Source of the DNA: Roseomonas sp.
GTDB taxonomy: Bacteria; Pseudomonadota; Alphaproteobacteria; Acetobacterales; Acetobacteraceae
Reading direction: 5' to 3'
Assembly: GCA_020249505.1 (NCBI GenBank)
Contig: JADCFN010000015.1
Coordinates: forward strand, 1-64,000
Length of the DNA stretch: 64,000 nt
The notes beneath the pieces were generated by a model. The model ran no database searches. It was not told the origin of the DNA and saw only the letters and a list, made by a program, of their open reading frames with translations. How positions within the stretch are numbered: position 1 is the stretch's first letter; every line of letters begins with the position of its first letter. Position numbers and translations under genes: made by a program. Below are positions 45,486 through 54,316 of the stretch, piece after piece.

Positions 45486-45659
45486 GCGGAGGACGCGGCG
45501 GCGCCGCGCCGGCAGGGACGGCACCGGTGCCGGACGAAAGCTGAGCGCGGCCTTGGCCTCCTCGCGCTTGCGGTCCGCCGTCCTGATCTGCGGAACTGTG
45601 CTTCAGTGCTGCCAGCAGTAGCGCATTGAGTGGCAACGATAGACGGCGCTGCTGTCGGT

Positions 45660-45812
45660 GGATGATTTGCTAAAAGAGAGAAAATTCGTTTTCTTCTGGA
45701 GGCAGGGAAAATCGTTTGGCTTAAAGCTGAAGTAAAAAAATAAATTCCTTTTTCTTGATTTTTCACGTAATTAGATAGAAAATTTTTTTAAACAAACTCG
45801 GATTTTACCGCC
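45660..45812. promoter_or_regulatory. AT-rich upstream region of the Bug-type receptor gene
   Basis: About 150 bases of markedly low GC in an otherwise GC-rich window, with A/T tracts such as AAGTAAAAAAATAAATTCC and GAAAATTTTTTTAAAC. It ends just before the receptor ATG and probably contains its promoter and possibly H-NS/MucR-type silencing sites. No specific operator could be assigned. Confidence 0.4.
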
Positions 45813-46796
45813 ATGACCCTCCGTCGCGACCTGCTGCTCCGCTCCGCCCTTTTCGCCTCTGCCGGGCTCCTCGCCACCCAAGCTCAAGCCGATACCGCCT
45901 GGAATCCTGACCGCACCGTTCGCATCGTGGTGCCCGTCGCTCCGGGCGGCAGCCTGGATATTCTGGGCCGGCTGCTGGCGCGGCATTTGACCGAGGCTTT
46001 GGGCCAGAATGTCGTCACCGAAAACAAGCCCGGTGCCGGCAGCAATATCGGCTTTGAATTCGTCGCCCGCGCCGCGCCGGATGGGCTGACGCTGCTGGTG
46101 GGCTCTGACCCGCTGACGATCAACCCTGCGCTTTACCCGCGTGTTGGCTTTGACCCCGTCCGCGATTTCAGCCCGGTGATTGAAGCCGTGCGCGCGCCGC
46201 AGGTGCTGGTGGTGCACCCCTCGGCCCCAGTGCGGGATGTGCCGGGCTTCATCGCCTGGGCGCGGCAGGCGAATGGCAAGCTGACGCTGGCGTCGCAGGG
46301 GAATGGGTCCATCGGCCATCTGGCCGGGGCGCTATTTGCACAGGATGCCGGGCTTAGTTTCACCCATGTGCCCTATCGCGGCGGCGGGCCGGCCGTGATT
46401 GACCTGGTCGCGGGGCATATCCAGGCGCTCTTCGTCACCCTGCCGGCTGCCATTGAACATATCCGCGCCGGGCGGCTGCGGGCGCTCGCCGTCACCAGCG
46501 CCAAGCGCGTCCCCGCCCTGCCGGAGGTACCCACCATCGCCGAAGCAGGTTTTGCGGAATTTGAGGTGATTACCTGGCAGGGCATTCTGGCCCCGGCCGG
46601 CACCTCCCCGGCGGCGATCCGGCGCCTGGCTGGCGCCTTGGAACGTATTTTGGCGAAGCCCGAGGTCGCGGAGCAACTCACCGCCCAGGGTTTTGAAGTG
46701 ACCAGCCAAGGCCCCGCCCAATTCGCGAGCCTGATCCAGGCCGAAGCGCGGCGCTGGCCCGCCTTGGTGCGCCGTACCGGCGCGCAACCCGATTGA
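45813..46796 (+). CDS. Tripartite tricarboxylate transporter substrate-binding protein (Bug family)
   Basis: 327 residues: a signal peptide (RRDLLLRSALFASAGLLATQ, cleaved near AQA-DT), then the Bug signatures RIVVPVAPGGSLDILGRLLA, NKPGAGSNIGFEFVARAAPD and the VPTIAEAGFAEFEVITWQGI C-terminal segment. These periplasmic receptors bind small carboxylates such as citrate, glutarate or aromatic acids and deliver them to TctAB permeases. No permease genes are near, as is usual for orphan Bug proteins. It heads the block of cupin, peroxiredoxin and RuBisCO-like genes. Confidence 0.92.
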   Translation: MTLRRDLLLRSALFASAGLLATQAQADTAWNPDRTVRIVVPVAPGGSLDILGRLLARHLTEALGQNVVTENKPGAGSNIGFEFVARAAPDGLTLLVGSDPLTINPALYPRVGFDPVRDFSPVIEAVRAPQVLVVHPSAPVRDVPGFIAWARQANGKLTLASQGNGSIGHLAGALFAQDAGLSFTHVPYRGGGPAVIDLVAGHIQALFVTLPAAIEHIRAGRLRALAVTSAKRVPALPEVPTIAEAGFAEFEVITWQGILAPAGTSPAAIRRLAGALERILAKPEVAEQLTAQGFEVTSQGPAQFASLIQAEARRWPALVRRTGAQPD

Positions 46797-46814
46797 CCCT
46801 GAAGGAGAACCCCC

Positions 46815-47270
46815 ATGCCCGATAGCCTGAACCCGATTGATTGGCGCACCCGCGGCATCAAGCATGTCGCTGCCAGCGCCAAAAGCGGCGATACGCCCGA
46901 AACCCTTGGCATGAACCGCGAAGTCGCGATCAGTGGCGCGCGCACCGGCTCGGTCGCGCTTTGGGCCGGCACCAATAGGATCGAGCCCAATTCGCGCACC
47001 GGCGCGCATCATCACGGCGCGTTGGAAAGCGTGATTTATATCATCAGCGGCACCGCCCATATGCGTTGGGGTGATCGGCTGGAATTCATCACCGAAGCGC
47101 GTGCGGGCGATTTCTTCCTGGTGCCGCCTTATGTGCCGCATCAGGAAATCAATGCCTCCGCGACCGAGGTCCTGCATTGCGCGCTTGTGCGTTCCGGGAC
47201 TGAGGAAGTGGTGGTGAACCTGCCCGATCTGGTGCCGGTTGATGAACCGGAGTGGATCGCCACGCGCTGA
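46815..47270 (+). CDS. Cupin-domain protein
   Basis: A 151-residue single-domain cupin. Motif 1 is visible as GAHHHGALESVIYIISG, giving the His/His/Glu metal ligands, and motif 2 as VPPYVPHQEINAS with the last His. It follows the receptor gene by 18 bases after a GAAGGAGAA ribosome-binding site. Cupins here could be dioxygenases, isomerases or sensors; nothing in the sequence decides between these. Confidence 0.82.
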   Translation: MPDSLNPIDWRTRGIKHVAASAKSGDTPETLGMNREVAISGARTGSVALWAGTNRIEPNSRTGAHHHGALESVIYIISGTAHMRWGDRLEFITEARAGDFFLVPPYVPHQEINASATEVLHCALVRSGTEEVVVNLPDLVPVDEPEWIATR

Positions 47271-47313
47271 TCGTCCGCGCGTTACTGCACTGTCAAAGCA
47301 AAGGACTAGTCAA

Positions 47314-47958
47314 ATGAGCCTGCAACTCGGCCAGATCGCCCCGGATTTCGCGGCGGAAACTACCACCGGCCCGATCCGCTTTCATGAATGGAAGGGTGCG
47401 TCCTGGGTTGTGCTGTTCAGCCACCCCAAGGATTTCACGCCGGTCTGCACCACGGAATTGGGCGAGGCCGCGCGGCTGAAGCCGGAATTCGACAAGCGCG
47501 GTGTGAAGGTGATTGGCCTTTCGGTGGACCCGCTGACCAACCATGCGGGGTGGGAGGCTGACATCAAGGAAACCCAGGGCCATGCGGTGAATTTTCCGAT
47601 GATCGCCGACCCGGATCGCAAGGTTTCGAACCTTTATGGCATGGTGCATCCCGATACCGACCCAAGCATCACCGTGCGCACGGTTTATGTGATTGATCCC
47701 GCGCATAAGGTGCGGCTGACGATGACCTATCCGCCGAGTGCCGGGCGCAATTTTGATGAGATTTTGCGCGTGATTGACAGCCTGCAATTGACCGATGGCG
47801 CCAAGCTGGCAACGCCGGTGAATTGGCGCCCCGGTGGGCGGGCGATCATCCCGCCCTCTATCCCCGATGCCGAAGCGGCGAAGCTTTTCCCGCAGGGCTG
47901 GAAGGCGGATCGGCCCTATTTGCGCTGGGTGGAAACAGCCCCTGCCAAGCAGGGTTGA
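47314..47958 (+). CDS. 1-Cys peroxiredoxin (Prx6/AhpC-TSA type)
   Basis: 214 residues from MSLQLGQIAPDFAAETTTGP at 47314, with AAAGGA upstream. The peroxidatic Cys45 lies in FSHPKDFTPVCTTELG and is the only cysteine, so there is no resolving Cys; the long C-terminal extension with SAGRNFDEILRVIDSLQL fits the Prx6 group. It reduces peroxides in the cytoplasm using an external thiol donor. A start at 47239 would overlap the cupin gene and is unlikely. Confidence 0.9.
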   Translation: MSLQLGQIAPDFAAETTTGPIRFHEWKGASWVVLFSHPKDFTPVCTTELGEAARLKPEFDKRGVKVIGLSVDPLTNHAGWEADIKETQGHAVNFPMIADPDRKVSNLYGMVHPDTDPSITVRTVYVIDPAHKVRLTMTYPPSAGRNFDEILRVIDSLQLTDGAKLATPVNWRPGGRAIIPPSIPDAEAAKLFPQGWKADRPYLRWVETAPAKQG

Positions 47959-48084
47959 ACCCTGGACCGTGCCCGCCTATCGCCAAGGCCCAACTTCGCG
48001 ATAATAGCGTTTTCGTGAAGGGGGCGGGGTAAGCCAAACGCCGTTTGGCTGCCCTTGGCAGGCTTGGAGAGGTTTCAGGGTTTT

Positions 48085-49230
48085 ATGGGCGCGCTGCGGT
48101 TTCAGATTCTCTATCGCATCACCCCGGATGATGCCCGGCCGATTGAAGCCCATGCCAAGGATATCTGCCTTGAGGAAACGGTGGAAATCCCGGCCGATTG
48201 CGTACCGCCCGCCATCTGGGATGCTGGCATTGTGGGGCAGGTTGAGGCCATTTCGCCCTGCCCGCCGCCATCACGGGCCTTCGATGTCGCCATCAGCTAC
48301 CGGGCCGATATCGTCAATAACTCGATCCCCAATCTGCTGAATGTCGTTTTCGGCAATATCTCGATCAGGCGGGGCATTAAAATCATTGATATCCGCCTGA
48401 CGCCCGAACAGCTGCGCGCCTTTGGCGGGCCGGGCTTTGGCGTTGCGGGCCTGCGCCAAAGGCTTGGCGTTTTTGGCCGGCCCTTGGCGGCGACGGCGAT
48501 CAAGCCGCTTGGGCTTTCTGTGCCGGAATTGGCGCGGCTTGCGGGTGGTTACGCGCTTGGCGGGCTTGATGTGATCAAGGATGATCACGGGCTGATGGAC
48601 CAGCCCTTCCACCCCTTCAAGGAAAGGGTGGCCCGCCTGCAGGAAGCGATCCGCAATGCCAATGCCAGGACTGGGCGGAAGACGCTCTATTTCCCGATGG
48701 TCTCCGGGCGGTTTGATCAGATTGAAGACCAAATGGCCTTCGCGGCCGCCGAGGGCTGCGCTGGCGCGTTGATTGCGCCGCTATTGATCGGACCCGACAC
48801 GGGCTTTCACCTCGCGCGCAAATACGGCTTGGCGGTGATGGCGCATCCAAGCTTTTCGGGGACGCATTTCCATGACCCCGAGCATGGCATGACACCGGCC
48901 ATGCTGCTCGGGCGCCTGTTTCGGGTTTTTGGGGCGGATATCTCGGTTTTTCCCAATGCCGGCGGGCGCTTTACCTTCACCGAACAGGAATGCCGCGATT
49001 TGGCCATTGCCATGCAGGAACCGCTGGGCGAGGTAAAACCCGGTTTTCCTTCTCCGGCGGGTGGCATGACGATTGAACGCATTGACAGCATGGTGGCGGC
49101 CTTTGGCCATGATGCCGTGTTTCTGATTGGCGGCGCGCTGATGCGCCATTCGCCTGATCCCGAAATTGGCGCACGTGCCTTCCTGGACGCGATCGAAAAC
49201 GCCGTTGCTGCCGGAAAGGCCGCCGAATGA
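48085..49230 (+). CDS. RuBisCO-like protein (form IV)
   Basis: About 381 residues from MGALRFQILYRITPDD. The fold is clear: N-terminal domain with a DICLEETVEIP segment, then a barrel with ATAIKPLGLS (Lys140, the RuBisCO Lys175 equivalent) and GGLDVIKDDHG (Lys165-Asp-Asp-His). The usual KDDE is KDDH, and the loop-6 VGKLEG is replaced by NAGGRFTF, so carboxylation is not expected. Characterised relatives include enolases/isomerases of methionine salvage and decarboxylases of apionate catabolism. The stop overlaps the next cupin gene as ATGA. The subfamily is not fixed by eye. Confidence 0.9.
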   Translation: MGALRFQILYRITPDDARPIEAHAKDICLEETVEIPADCVPPAIWDAGIVGQVEAISPCPPPSRAFDVAISYRADIVNNSIPNLLNVVFGNISIRRGIKIIDIRLTPEQLRAFGGPGFGVAGLRQRLGVFGRPLAATAIKPLGLSVPELARLAGGYALGGLDVIKDDHGLMDQPFHPFKERVARLQEAIRNANARTGRKTLYFPMVSGRFDQIEDQMAFAAAEGCAGALIAPLLIGPDTGFHLARKYGLAVMAHPSFSGTHFHDPEHGMTPAMLLGRLFRVFGADISVFPNAGGRFTFTEQECRDLAIAMQEPLGEVKPGFPSPAGGMTIERIDSMVAAFGHDAVFLIGGALMRHSPDPEIGARAFLDAIENAVAAGKAAE

Positions 49231-49661
49231 CCGTGCGTCGCTTCAATGCCTTCGGCTGGGAAAATGTGCCCGTCCTGTCCTATAAGGAAGGCGGCCCGTA
49301 TAAGGATGTGACGCGCCAGATTCTGTTTGAAGGCGCGGAAACTCTCCCCGTTCAGTGGCGCTATTTTGAGGTGCAGCCCGGCGGCCATTCCACCTTGGAA
49401 CGCCATGAGCATATCCATTGGGTGCTGATCCTGCGCGGGCGTGGCGCCTGCCTGGTGGGCGATGAGATCAGCGCCATCGCCGAGCATGATCTGGTGGAAA
49501 TCGCGCCCCTGCAATGGCACCAATTCCGCGCGGCCGAAGATGCGCCGCTTGGCTTCCTGTGTTTGGTGGCGGCCGAGCGTGACCGGCCGCTATTGCCGGA
49601 TGCGGCTGATTTGGCTGCCTTGCGGCAGGATACGAAAATTTCCGATTTCATCAGGATCTAG
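49227..49661 (+). CDS. Cupin coupled to the RuBisCO-like protein (methylsulfurylase-like candidate)
   Basis: A 144-residue cupin. Motif 1 reads GGHSTLERHEHIHWVLILRG (metal ligands among these His and Glu residues) and motif 2 includes LVEIAPLQWHQF. It is translationally coupled to the RuBisCO-like gene, so the two probably act in one pathway. In Rhodospirillum rubrum a RuBisCO-like isomerase works with a cupin, 1-methylthioxylulose-5-phosphate methylsulfurylase, to convert methylthioadenosine-derived sugar to deoxyxylulose 5-phosphate; this pair could be equivalent. That is an inference from pairing. From 49662 to 49990 I see no gene. Confidence 0.8.
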   Translation: MTVRRFNAFGWENVPVLSYKEGGPYKDVTRQILFEGAETLPVQWRYFEVQPGGHSTLERHEHIHWVLILRGRGACLVGDEISAIAEHDLVEIAPLQWHQFRAAEDAPLGFLCLVAAERDRPLLPDAADLAALRQDTKISDFIRI

Positions 49662-49990
49662 GGCTGGAATAGGGACTGCTGAGATCCATGGTGAGTTTAT
49701 GACTGCGGTTGGCAGGTAAATCATGGCGGAGAAGATCTGATCTGTCTTGTCTGCGCGCATGGAGATCCGCTTAAACTCCGGCAGCTTGGCGCATGAATGA
49801 GGGATCAGTTGGCGTCTCTTGTAGGTTTTTGCTGCTATCTTGAGAGGGGTAGCCCTTCAAGAGTGTTTGGAAATCACAATCTTTGCGCTGCGCTTTTTTC
49901 AATTAGTGACGATTGAATTGCTGTTGAATGCTGTGTTGGCGATTGATCTGCAAAATGAGACGCCGTCGATGAGTGGCGGGACGCCTTACC

Positions 49991-50420
49991 ATGCGCCAAG
50001 CCCAAAGCGCGCCGCTGGTGGCTGAGCTTGAGTCCTTGGCTGCACGCGCAGCCGAATCGGCTGAGCCGCCGTATTAGGCTGGCCGAGGCGATCCGCTACG
50101 GGCTGCGCCACGGGCAGGGCCTGAGTGAGTTCCTGAGTGATGGCCGGTTGGAGATGGATATCAACACGGTCGAACGCGAAATCAGGCCGGTGGCTGTGAC
50201 CCGCAAGCCAGCGCTATTCGCGGGCAGTGAGGGTGGCGGTGAGAATGGGGCCATCGCTGTCACGCTGAACCGTACGGCGATCCTGAATAGTGTTCATCCT
50301 CAGGCCAGGCTGACCGATGTGCGGGAACAGCTTGTGAGCGGTAAGGTGAGCAATCAGGGCCTTGCATCGCTTTTGCCCTGGGTTTGGCGCGATGCAAAGC
50401 GCGCTGGACTTGCTGCATGA
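49991..50420 (+). pseudogene. IS66-family transposase C-terminal remnant, frameshifted
   Basis: Two frames read together as the end of an IS66 TnpC. MRQAQSAPLVAELES (from 49991) continues after a +1 shift near 50030 as WLHAQPNRLSRRIRLAEAIR, then EMDINTVEREIRPVAVTRKP, LFAGSEGGGENG and LLPWVWRDAKR. These correspond to the DNNxVERxIRP and GSDGGGERAA regions and the LLPWNW end. The upstream catalytic part is missing. About 60 bases downstream a GTAAAC-type end in inverse orientation (50476-50481) may be its right terminal repeat. Confidence 0.75.
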
Positions 50421-50483
50421 GCCGACGCAGACGCGAACCTAAGCAGGCAAGCTAAAAAGGTGGGGCGCAACTAGCGTTTACAC

Positions 50484-50642
50484 CCAAGCGAACAGCTCTT
50501 CGCCACGCTCAAGCACCTCATGCGCGCCGCATAGCCACGCACCGTCGAAGAAACTTGGCGAAAGCGCAGCGCGCTCATCGATATCGTAAGGCCAGGCGAG
50601 TGCAGATACTACTTCGCCAACTCAGGACGTGCTTCCAATTAA
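50484..50642 (+). pseudogene. IS630-type transposase C-terminal remnant
   Basis: The frame from 50484 reads PSEQLFATLKHLMRAA, stop, PRTVEETWRKRSALIDIVRP then GECRYYFANSGRASN and stop. This is the typical IS630 C-terminus (NPIEQxFAKLKHLLRxA...ECxNYFRNSGYAS) with an internal TAG at 50532. It starts directly at the likely IS66 right end, suggesting that IS66 inserted into an IS630 copy. From 50643 to 50772 nothing further is seen. Confidence 0.7.
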
Positions 50643-50772
50643 AAGAAGCATGGTCCGAATCCGGGAGGTAATATCTTTGTCGATTTGACGAGCACGCTCG
50701 GTAATGGTCTGCGCAAATTAGTCTTGAGTTGACCGATCTATCCTGGGACTTCAACCGGCGAGAACATAACCC

Positions 50773-51537
50773 TCAAAGATCCAGCATCATCGGTTCCAGC
50801 GCATCGCCAAGCGCGATATTCCCGCCGTCCAAAACCTCGGCATAAACCCCCAAATCGGCATGGCCGAAATGCCGGCGCAGATCGCGCGGCGGGTCAGCAT
50901 CACGCACGGCGGTTTCCGGGTTCACCTCGGTCGCTGCACAGCGCACGATGCGCTTCACGACCTTGAGCCGCGCCTGGCCGATCTGGATTTCCTGGCCGAT
51001 CCAATCGAATTCCGCCCAAGGCCGGCCGCCGGAGAAATAGAAATTCGCGCGAAAACGGAGCGGGTCCAGCACCATACCGGCTTCAGCTTCCAGCGCATGC
51101 AGGCTGGAAAGGCCAATGATGGAAACCACCTTCATCGCCACATCGGAAAAACGATGGCCGGGGGCTTCGATGAAGCGGGGTTCGCCGCGCGCTTCTTGTC
51201 CCAGGAAATCGGTCAAATAGCGCGCAATGGCGGCCTTGCCTTCCTCGGTCCGCGTATCGCCCAGAAAGGGCGCGGCGCCGGGGGCGCGGATGGCAAGGCT
51301 CCCGTCATGCGGGTCAAAGGCGGTATGCAGCAGGGCCAGGCGTTCATTGGCCATCAGGCACCCGAAATTGCGCTTGGAAAGCCAGCGCGGGGCCGCCACA
51401 TCAAAGGGCGCATCGCCCTGTGCCAAGGCAAAGCGCCTATCATGCGCCAGCATTTCGCCGGGCGTCAGCGCCACGGCTTCCAAGGCCTCGGCAGACAGGC
51501 CCTTTACCGGGTAGCGGTAGATCTTTTCGATGCGCAT
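50773..51537 (-). CDS. MOSC-domain protein (YcbX-like)
   Basis: 254 residues: an N-terminal MOSC_N beta-barrel domain (IEKIYRYPVKGLSAEALEAV) and a MOSC domain with FRANFYFSGGRPWAEFDWIG and VKRIVRCAATEVNP, where the Cys in RCAATEVNP is the conserved MOSC cysteine. Such proteins bind molybdenum cofactor; YcbX/mARC relatives reduce N-hydroxylated compounds. It is divergent from clpB with ~110 bases between starts. Confidence 0.87.
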   Translation of the reverse strand: MRIEKIYRYPVKGLSAEALEAVALTPGEMLAHDRRFALAQGDAPFDVAAPRWLSKRNFGCLMANERLALLHTAFDPHDGSLAIRAPGAAPFLGDTRTEEGKAAIARYLTDFLGQEARGEPRFIEAPGHRFSDVAMKVVSIIGLSSLHALEAEAGMVLDPLRFRANFYFSGGRPWAEFDWIGQEIQIGQARLKVVKRIVRCAATEVNPETAVRDADPPRDLRRHFGHADLGVYAEVLDGGNIALGDALEPMMLDL

Positions 51538-51547
51538 CGGGCACCCC

Positions 51548-51579
51548 CTTGAAGCAGATCAAGGACAGATACCACATAT
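51548..51579 (+). promoter_or_regulatory. Candidate heat-shock (RpoH) promoter for clpB
   Basis: CTTGAA (51548-51553) is followed after 18 bases by CCACATAT (51572-51579), about 70 bases before the clpB ATG. This resembles sigma-32 promoters (CTTGAA, then CCCCAT/CYTAT-like -10), and clpB is a classic RpoH target. The call is based on sequence resemblance only. Confidence 0.5.
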
Positions 51580-51648
51580 CAAGCATTCTGGTGTCATTCG
51601 TTGCCCATTCGGGGGCGAGGGGCATCGTCCGCTCAGGAGAGGGACCAC

Positions 51649-54252
51649 ATGGACATCGAAAAATTTACCGACCGCGCCCGCGGTTTTCTGCAAGCGGCGC
51701 AAACCATCGCGATCCGCGAATTCCACCAGCAGGTGACGCCGACGCATTTGCTGAAGGCGCTGCTGGATGACCCGGAAGGGGCGGCAAGCGGGTTGATCCG
51801 CGCTGCCGGGGGTGACCCGATTCGCGCCAAGAACGCGGTGGAAAACTTCATGGCGCGCCTGCCGAAAGTGACCGGCGGCGGCGCTTCCGGCCAACCAAGC
51901 TTCACCGCCGATATCGTCCGTATCCTGAGCAATGCCCAGGAACAGGCGAATCGTGCCGGCGATGCCTTTGTGGCGCAGGATCGCGTGCTGGTGGCACTCG
52001 CCGGCAGTGAAGGCGATGCCGGGCGCGCGCTGCGCGTGGCGGGCGCCGAGCCCGACAAGCTGGAGAAGGCCATTGCGCAAATCCGCAAGGGCCGCACGGT
52101 GAATAGCCAAAACGCCGAAGACAGCTTCGATGCGTTGAAGAAATACGCGCGCGACATCACGGAAGTGGCACGCCAGGGCAAGCTTGACCCGGTGATTGGC
52201 CGTGATGAGGAAATCCGCCGCGCCATTCAGGTGCTCGCGCGCCGCACCAAGAACAACCCGGTGCTGATCGGCGAACCAGGTGTCGGCAAGACCGCGATTG
52301 TGGAAGGGCTGGCGCTGCGCATCGTCAATGGTGATGTGCCGGAAGCGCTGAAAACCAAGCGCGTCATGGCGCTTGACCTGGGCGCCATGGTGGCAGGTGC
52401 GAAATATCGCGGTGAATTTGAGGAACGCCTAAAGGCCGTACTTGCGGAAACCACGCAGGCGGAAGGCGAGATCATCCTGTTCATTGATGAAATGCACACG
52501 CTGGTCGGCGCGGGCAAGGCGGATGGGGCGATGGATGCCTCAAACCTGCTGAAGCCTGCTTTGGCGCGCGGCGAATTGCATTGCATCGGCGCCACCACGC
52601 TGGATGAATATCGCAAGCATGTGGAGAAAGATGCCGCGCTGGCGCGGCGCTTCCAGCCCGTATTTGTGGGTGAGCCGAGTGTGGAAGACACCATCTCCAT
52701 CCTCCGCGGCATCAAGGAAAAATATGAACTCCATCACGGCGTACGCATCGCCGATGGTGCGTTGGTGGCCGCCGCCACACTCTCCAACCGCTACATCACC
52801 GATCGCTTCCTACCCGACAAGGCGATTGATTTGGTGGATGAGGCATCATCCCGCCTTCGCATGCAGGTGGATAGCAAGCCCGAGGAGCTGGACGCGATTG
52901 ACCGCGACCTCATGCGCCTCAAGATCGAACGCGAAGCGCTGAAGAAGGAAGATGACGCGGCGTCGCGTGATCGGCTGCTGAAGCTTGAGAAGGAATTGGC
53001 GGAACTTGAGGAAAGCTCAGCCGCCATGACCGCGCGTTGGGAAGCGGAAAAGGGTGAGGTGGTTGAAAGCCAGAAGCTCAAGGAGGAATTGGACAAGGCG
53101 CGGACCGAGGTTGAATTGGCCCAACGCCGCGGCGATCTGACCAAGGCTTCTGAACTGCTTTATGGCGTCATTCCGGGCATTGAAAAGAAGCTCGCGGATG
53201 CCGGCAATGGTGATGCCAAGCTGGTCAATGAAGCGGTTACGGAAGAAGGCATTGCGGCGGTTGTCAGCCGCTGGACCGGTATTCCGGTTGAGAAAATGCT
53301 GGAAGGCGAACGCGCCAAGCTGCTGCGCATGGAAGACCAGTTGCGCAAGCGCGTGGTCGGCCAGGAAGAAGCGCTTGAAGCGGTTTCCAAGGCCGTGCGC
53401 CGTGCGCGCGCCGGCTTGCAGGACCCCAATCGCCCGATCGGCAGCTTCCTGTTCCTCGGCCCGACCGGTGTCGGCAAGACGGAATTGGTGAAGTCGTTGG
53501 CTTCCTTCCTGTTCGATGATGAACGCGCCATGACGCGCATTGACATGTCTGAGTATATGGAAAAGCACGCGGTATCGCGGCTGATCGGCGCGCCGCCTGG
53601 CTATGTGGGGTATGAGGAAGGTGGCGCGCTGACGGAAGCCGTGCGCCGGCGACCCTACCAAGTCATTTTGTTCGATGAGGTCGAAAAGGCACATGATGAT
53701 GTCTTCAATGTGCTGTTGCAGGTGCTGGATGATGGGCGGCTGACAGATGGCCAGGGGCGGACGGTTGATTTCCGCAACACCATCATCGTGCTGACCAGCA
53801 ATCTCGGCGCGCATGCCATCGCGGAATTGCCGGAAAGCGCCGATATCGAAGCGGCGCGGCCTTCTGTAATGCGTTCGGTGCGCGAACGTTTCCGGCCGGA
53901 ATTCCTCAACCGGTTGGATGAGATTGTGCTGTTCCGGCGCCTCGCACGCGGGGATATGGCAGCGATTGTGGATATCCAGCTGCGCGGCCTACGCCGGTTG
54001 CTGGAAGATCGCAAAATCACGCTCACGCTGGATGAGGCCGCGCGGGAATGGCTGGCGGAAGCGGGCTATGATCCGGTTTATGGCGCGCGTCCCTTGAAGC
54101 GCGTCATTCAGCGGAACCTGCAAGACAAGCTGGCGGGGCTATTGCTGGAAGGCAGCGTGAAGGATGGCGAAAGCCTGACGGTCACGGCCAGCCCCGATGG
54201 GCTGGAAGTGCGCCATGCTGCGCCGGAACCTTCCCAGGCCGAGGCTGCCTGA
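51649..54252 (+). CDS. clpB: Chaperone ClpB (HSP100 disaggregase)
   Basis: 867 residues from [20 protein letters not shown], preceded by CAGGAGAGG. It contains the Clp_N double repeat, AAA-1 with Walker A GEPGVGKT and [13 protein letters not shown], the coiled-coil middle domain (~residues 400-520), AAA-2 with [15 protein letters not shown] and a C-terminal D2-small domain. It rescues aggregated proteins together with DnaK. Length and domains are standard. A start at 51601 lacks support. Confidence 0.98.
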   Translation: MDIEKFTDRARGFLQAAQTIAIREFHQQVTPTHLLKALLDDPEGAASGLIRAAGGDPIRAKNAVENFMARLPKVTGGGASGQPSFTADIVRILSNAQEQANRAGDAFVAQDRVLVALAGSEGDAGRALRVAGAEPDKLEKAIAQIRKGRTVNSQNAEDSFDALKKYARDITEVARQGKLDPVIGRDEEIRRAIQVLARRTKNNPVLIGEPGVGKTAIVEGLALRIVNGDVPEALKTKRVMALDLGAMVAGAKYRGEFEERLKAVLAETTQAEGEIILFIDEMHTLVGAGKADGAMDASNLLKPALARGELHCIGATTLDEYRKHVEKDAALARRFQPVFVGEPSVEDTISILRGIKEKYELHHGVRIADGALVAAATLSNRYITDRFLPDKAIDLVDEASSRLRMQVDSKPEELDAIDRDLMRLKIEREALKKEDDAASRDRLLKLEKELAELEESSAAMTARWEAEKGEVVESQKLKEELDKARTEVELAQRRGDLTKASELLYGVIPGIEKKLADAGNGDAKLVNEAVTEEGIAAVVSRWTGIPVEKMLEGERAKLLRMEDQLRKRVVGQEEALEAVSKAVRRARAGLQDPNRPIGSFLFLGPTGVGKTELVKSLASFLFDDERAMTRIDMSEYMEKHAVSRLIGAPPGYVGYEEGGALTEAVRRRPYQVILFDEVEKAHDDVFNVLLQVLDDGRLTDGQGRTVDFRNTIIVLTSNLGAHAIAELPESADIEAARPSVMRSVRERFRPEFLNRLDEIVLFRRLARGDMAAIVDIQLRGLRRLLEDRKITLTLDEAAREWLAEAGYDPVYGARPLKRVIQRNLQDKLAGLLLEGSVKDGESLTVTASPDGLEVRHAAPEPSQAEAA

Positions 54253-54316
54253 AAAGGGCTTGATCAGGCGCCGCATTCGCGCAAGCTTTCGGCCATCCAG
54301 GCAGGGGGCATAACGA

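Noticed and set aside
45083-45766. 227-codon minus-strand frame after holA
   Set aside because: Overlaps the end of holA; Arg/Ser/Ala-rich low complexity, no ribosome-binding site or motif.
48085-49230. True carboxylating RuBisCO
   Set aside because: KDDE is KDDH and the loop-6 lysine motif is absent; no phosphoribulokinase or small subunit nearby.
49840-50025. 61-codon plus-strand frame before the IS66 relic
   Set aside because: No family resemblance or ribosome-binding site, and it runs into the transposase remnant in a different frame.
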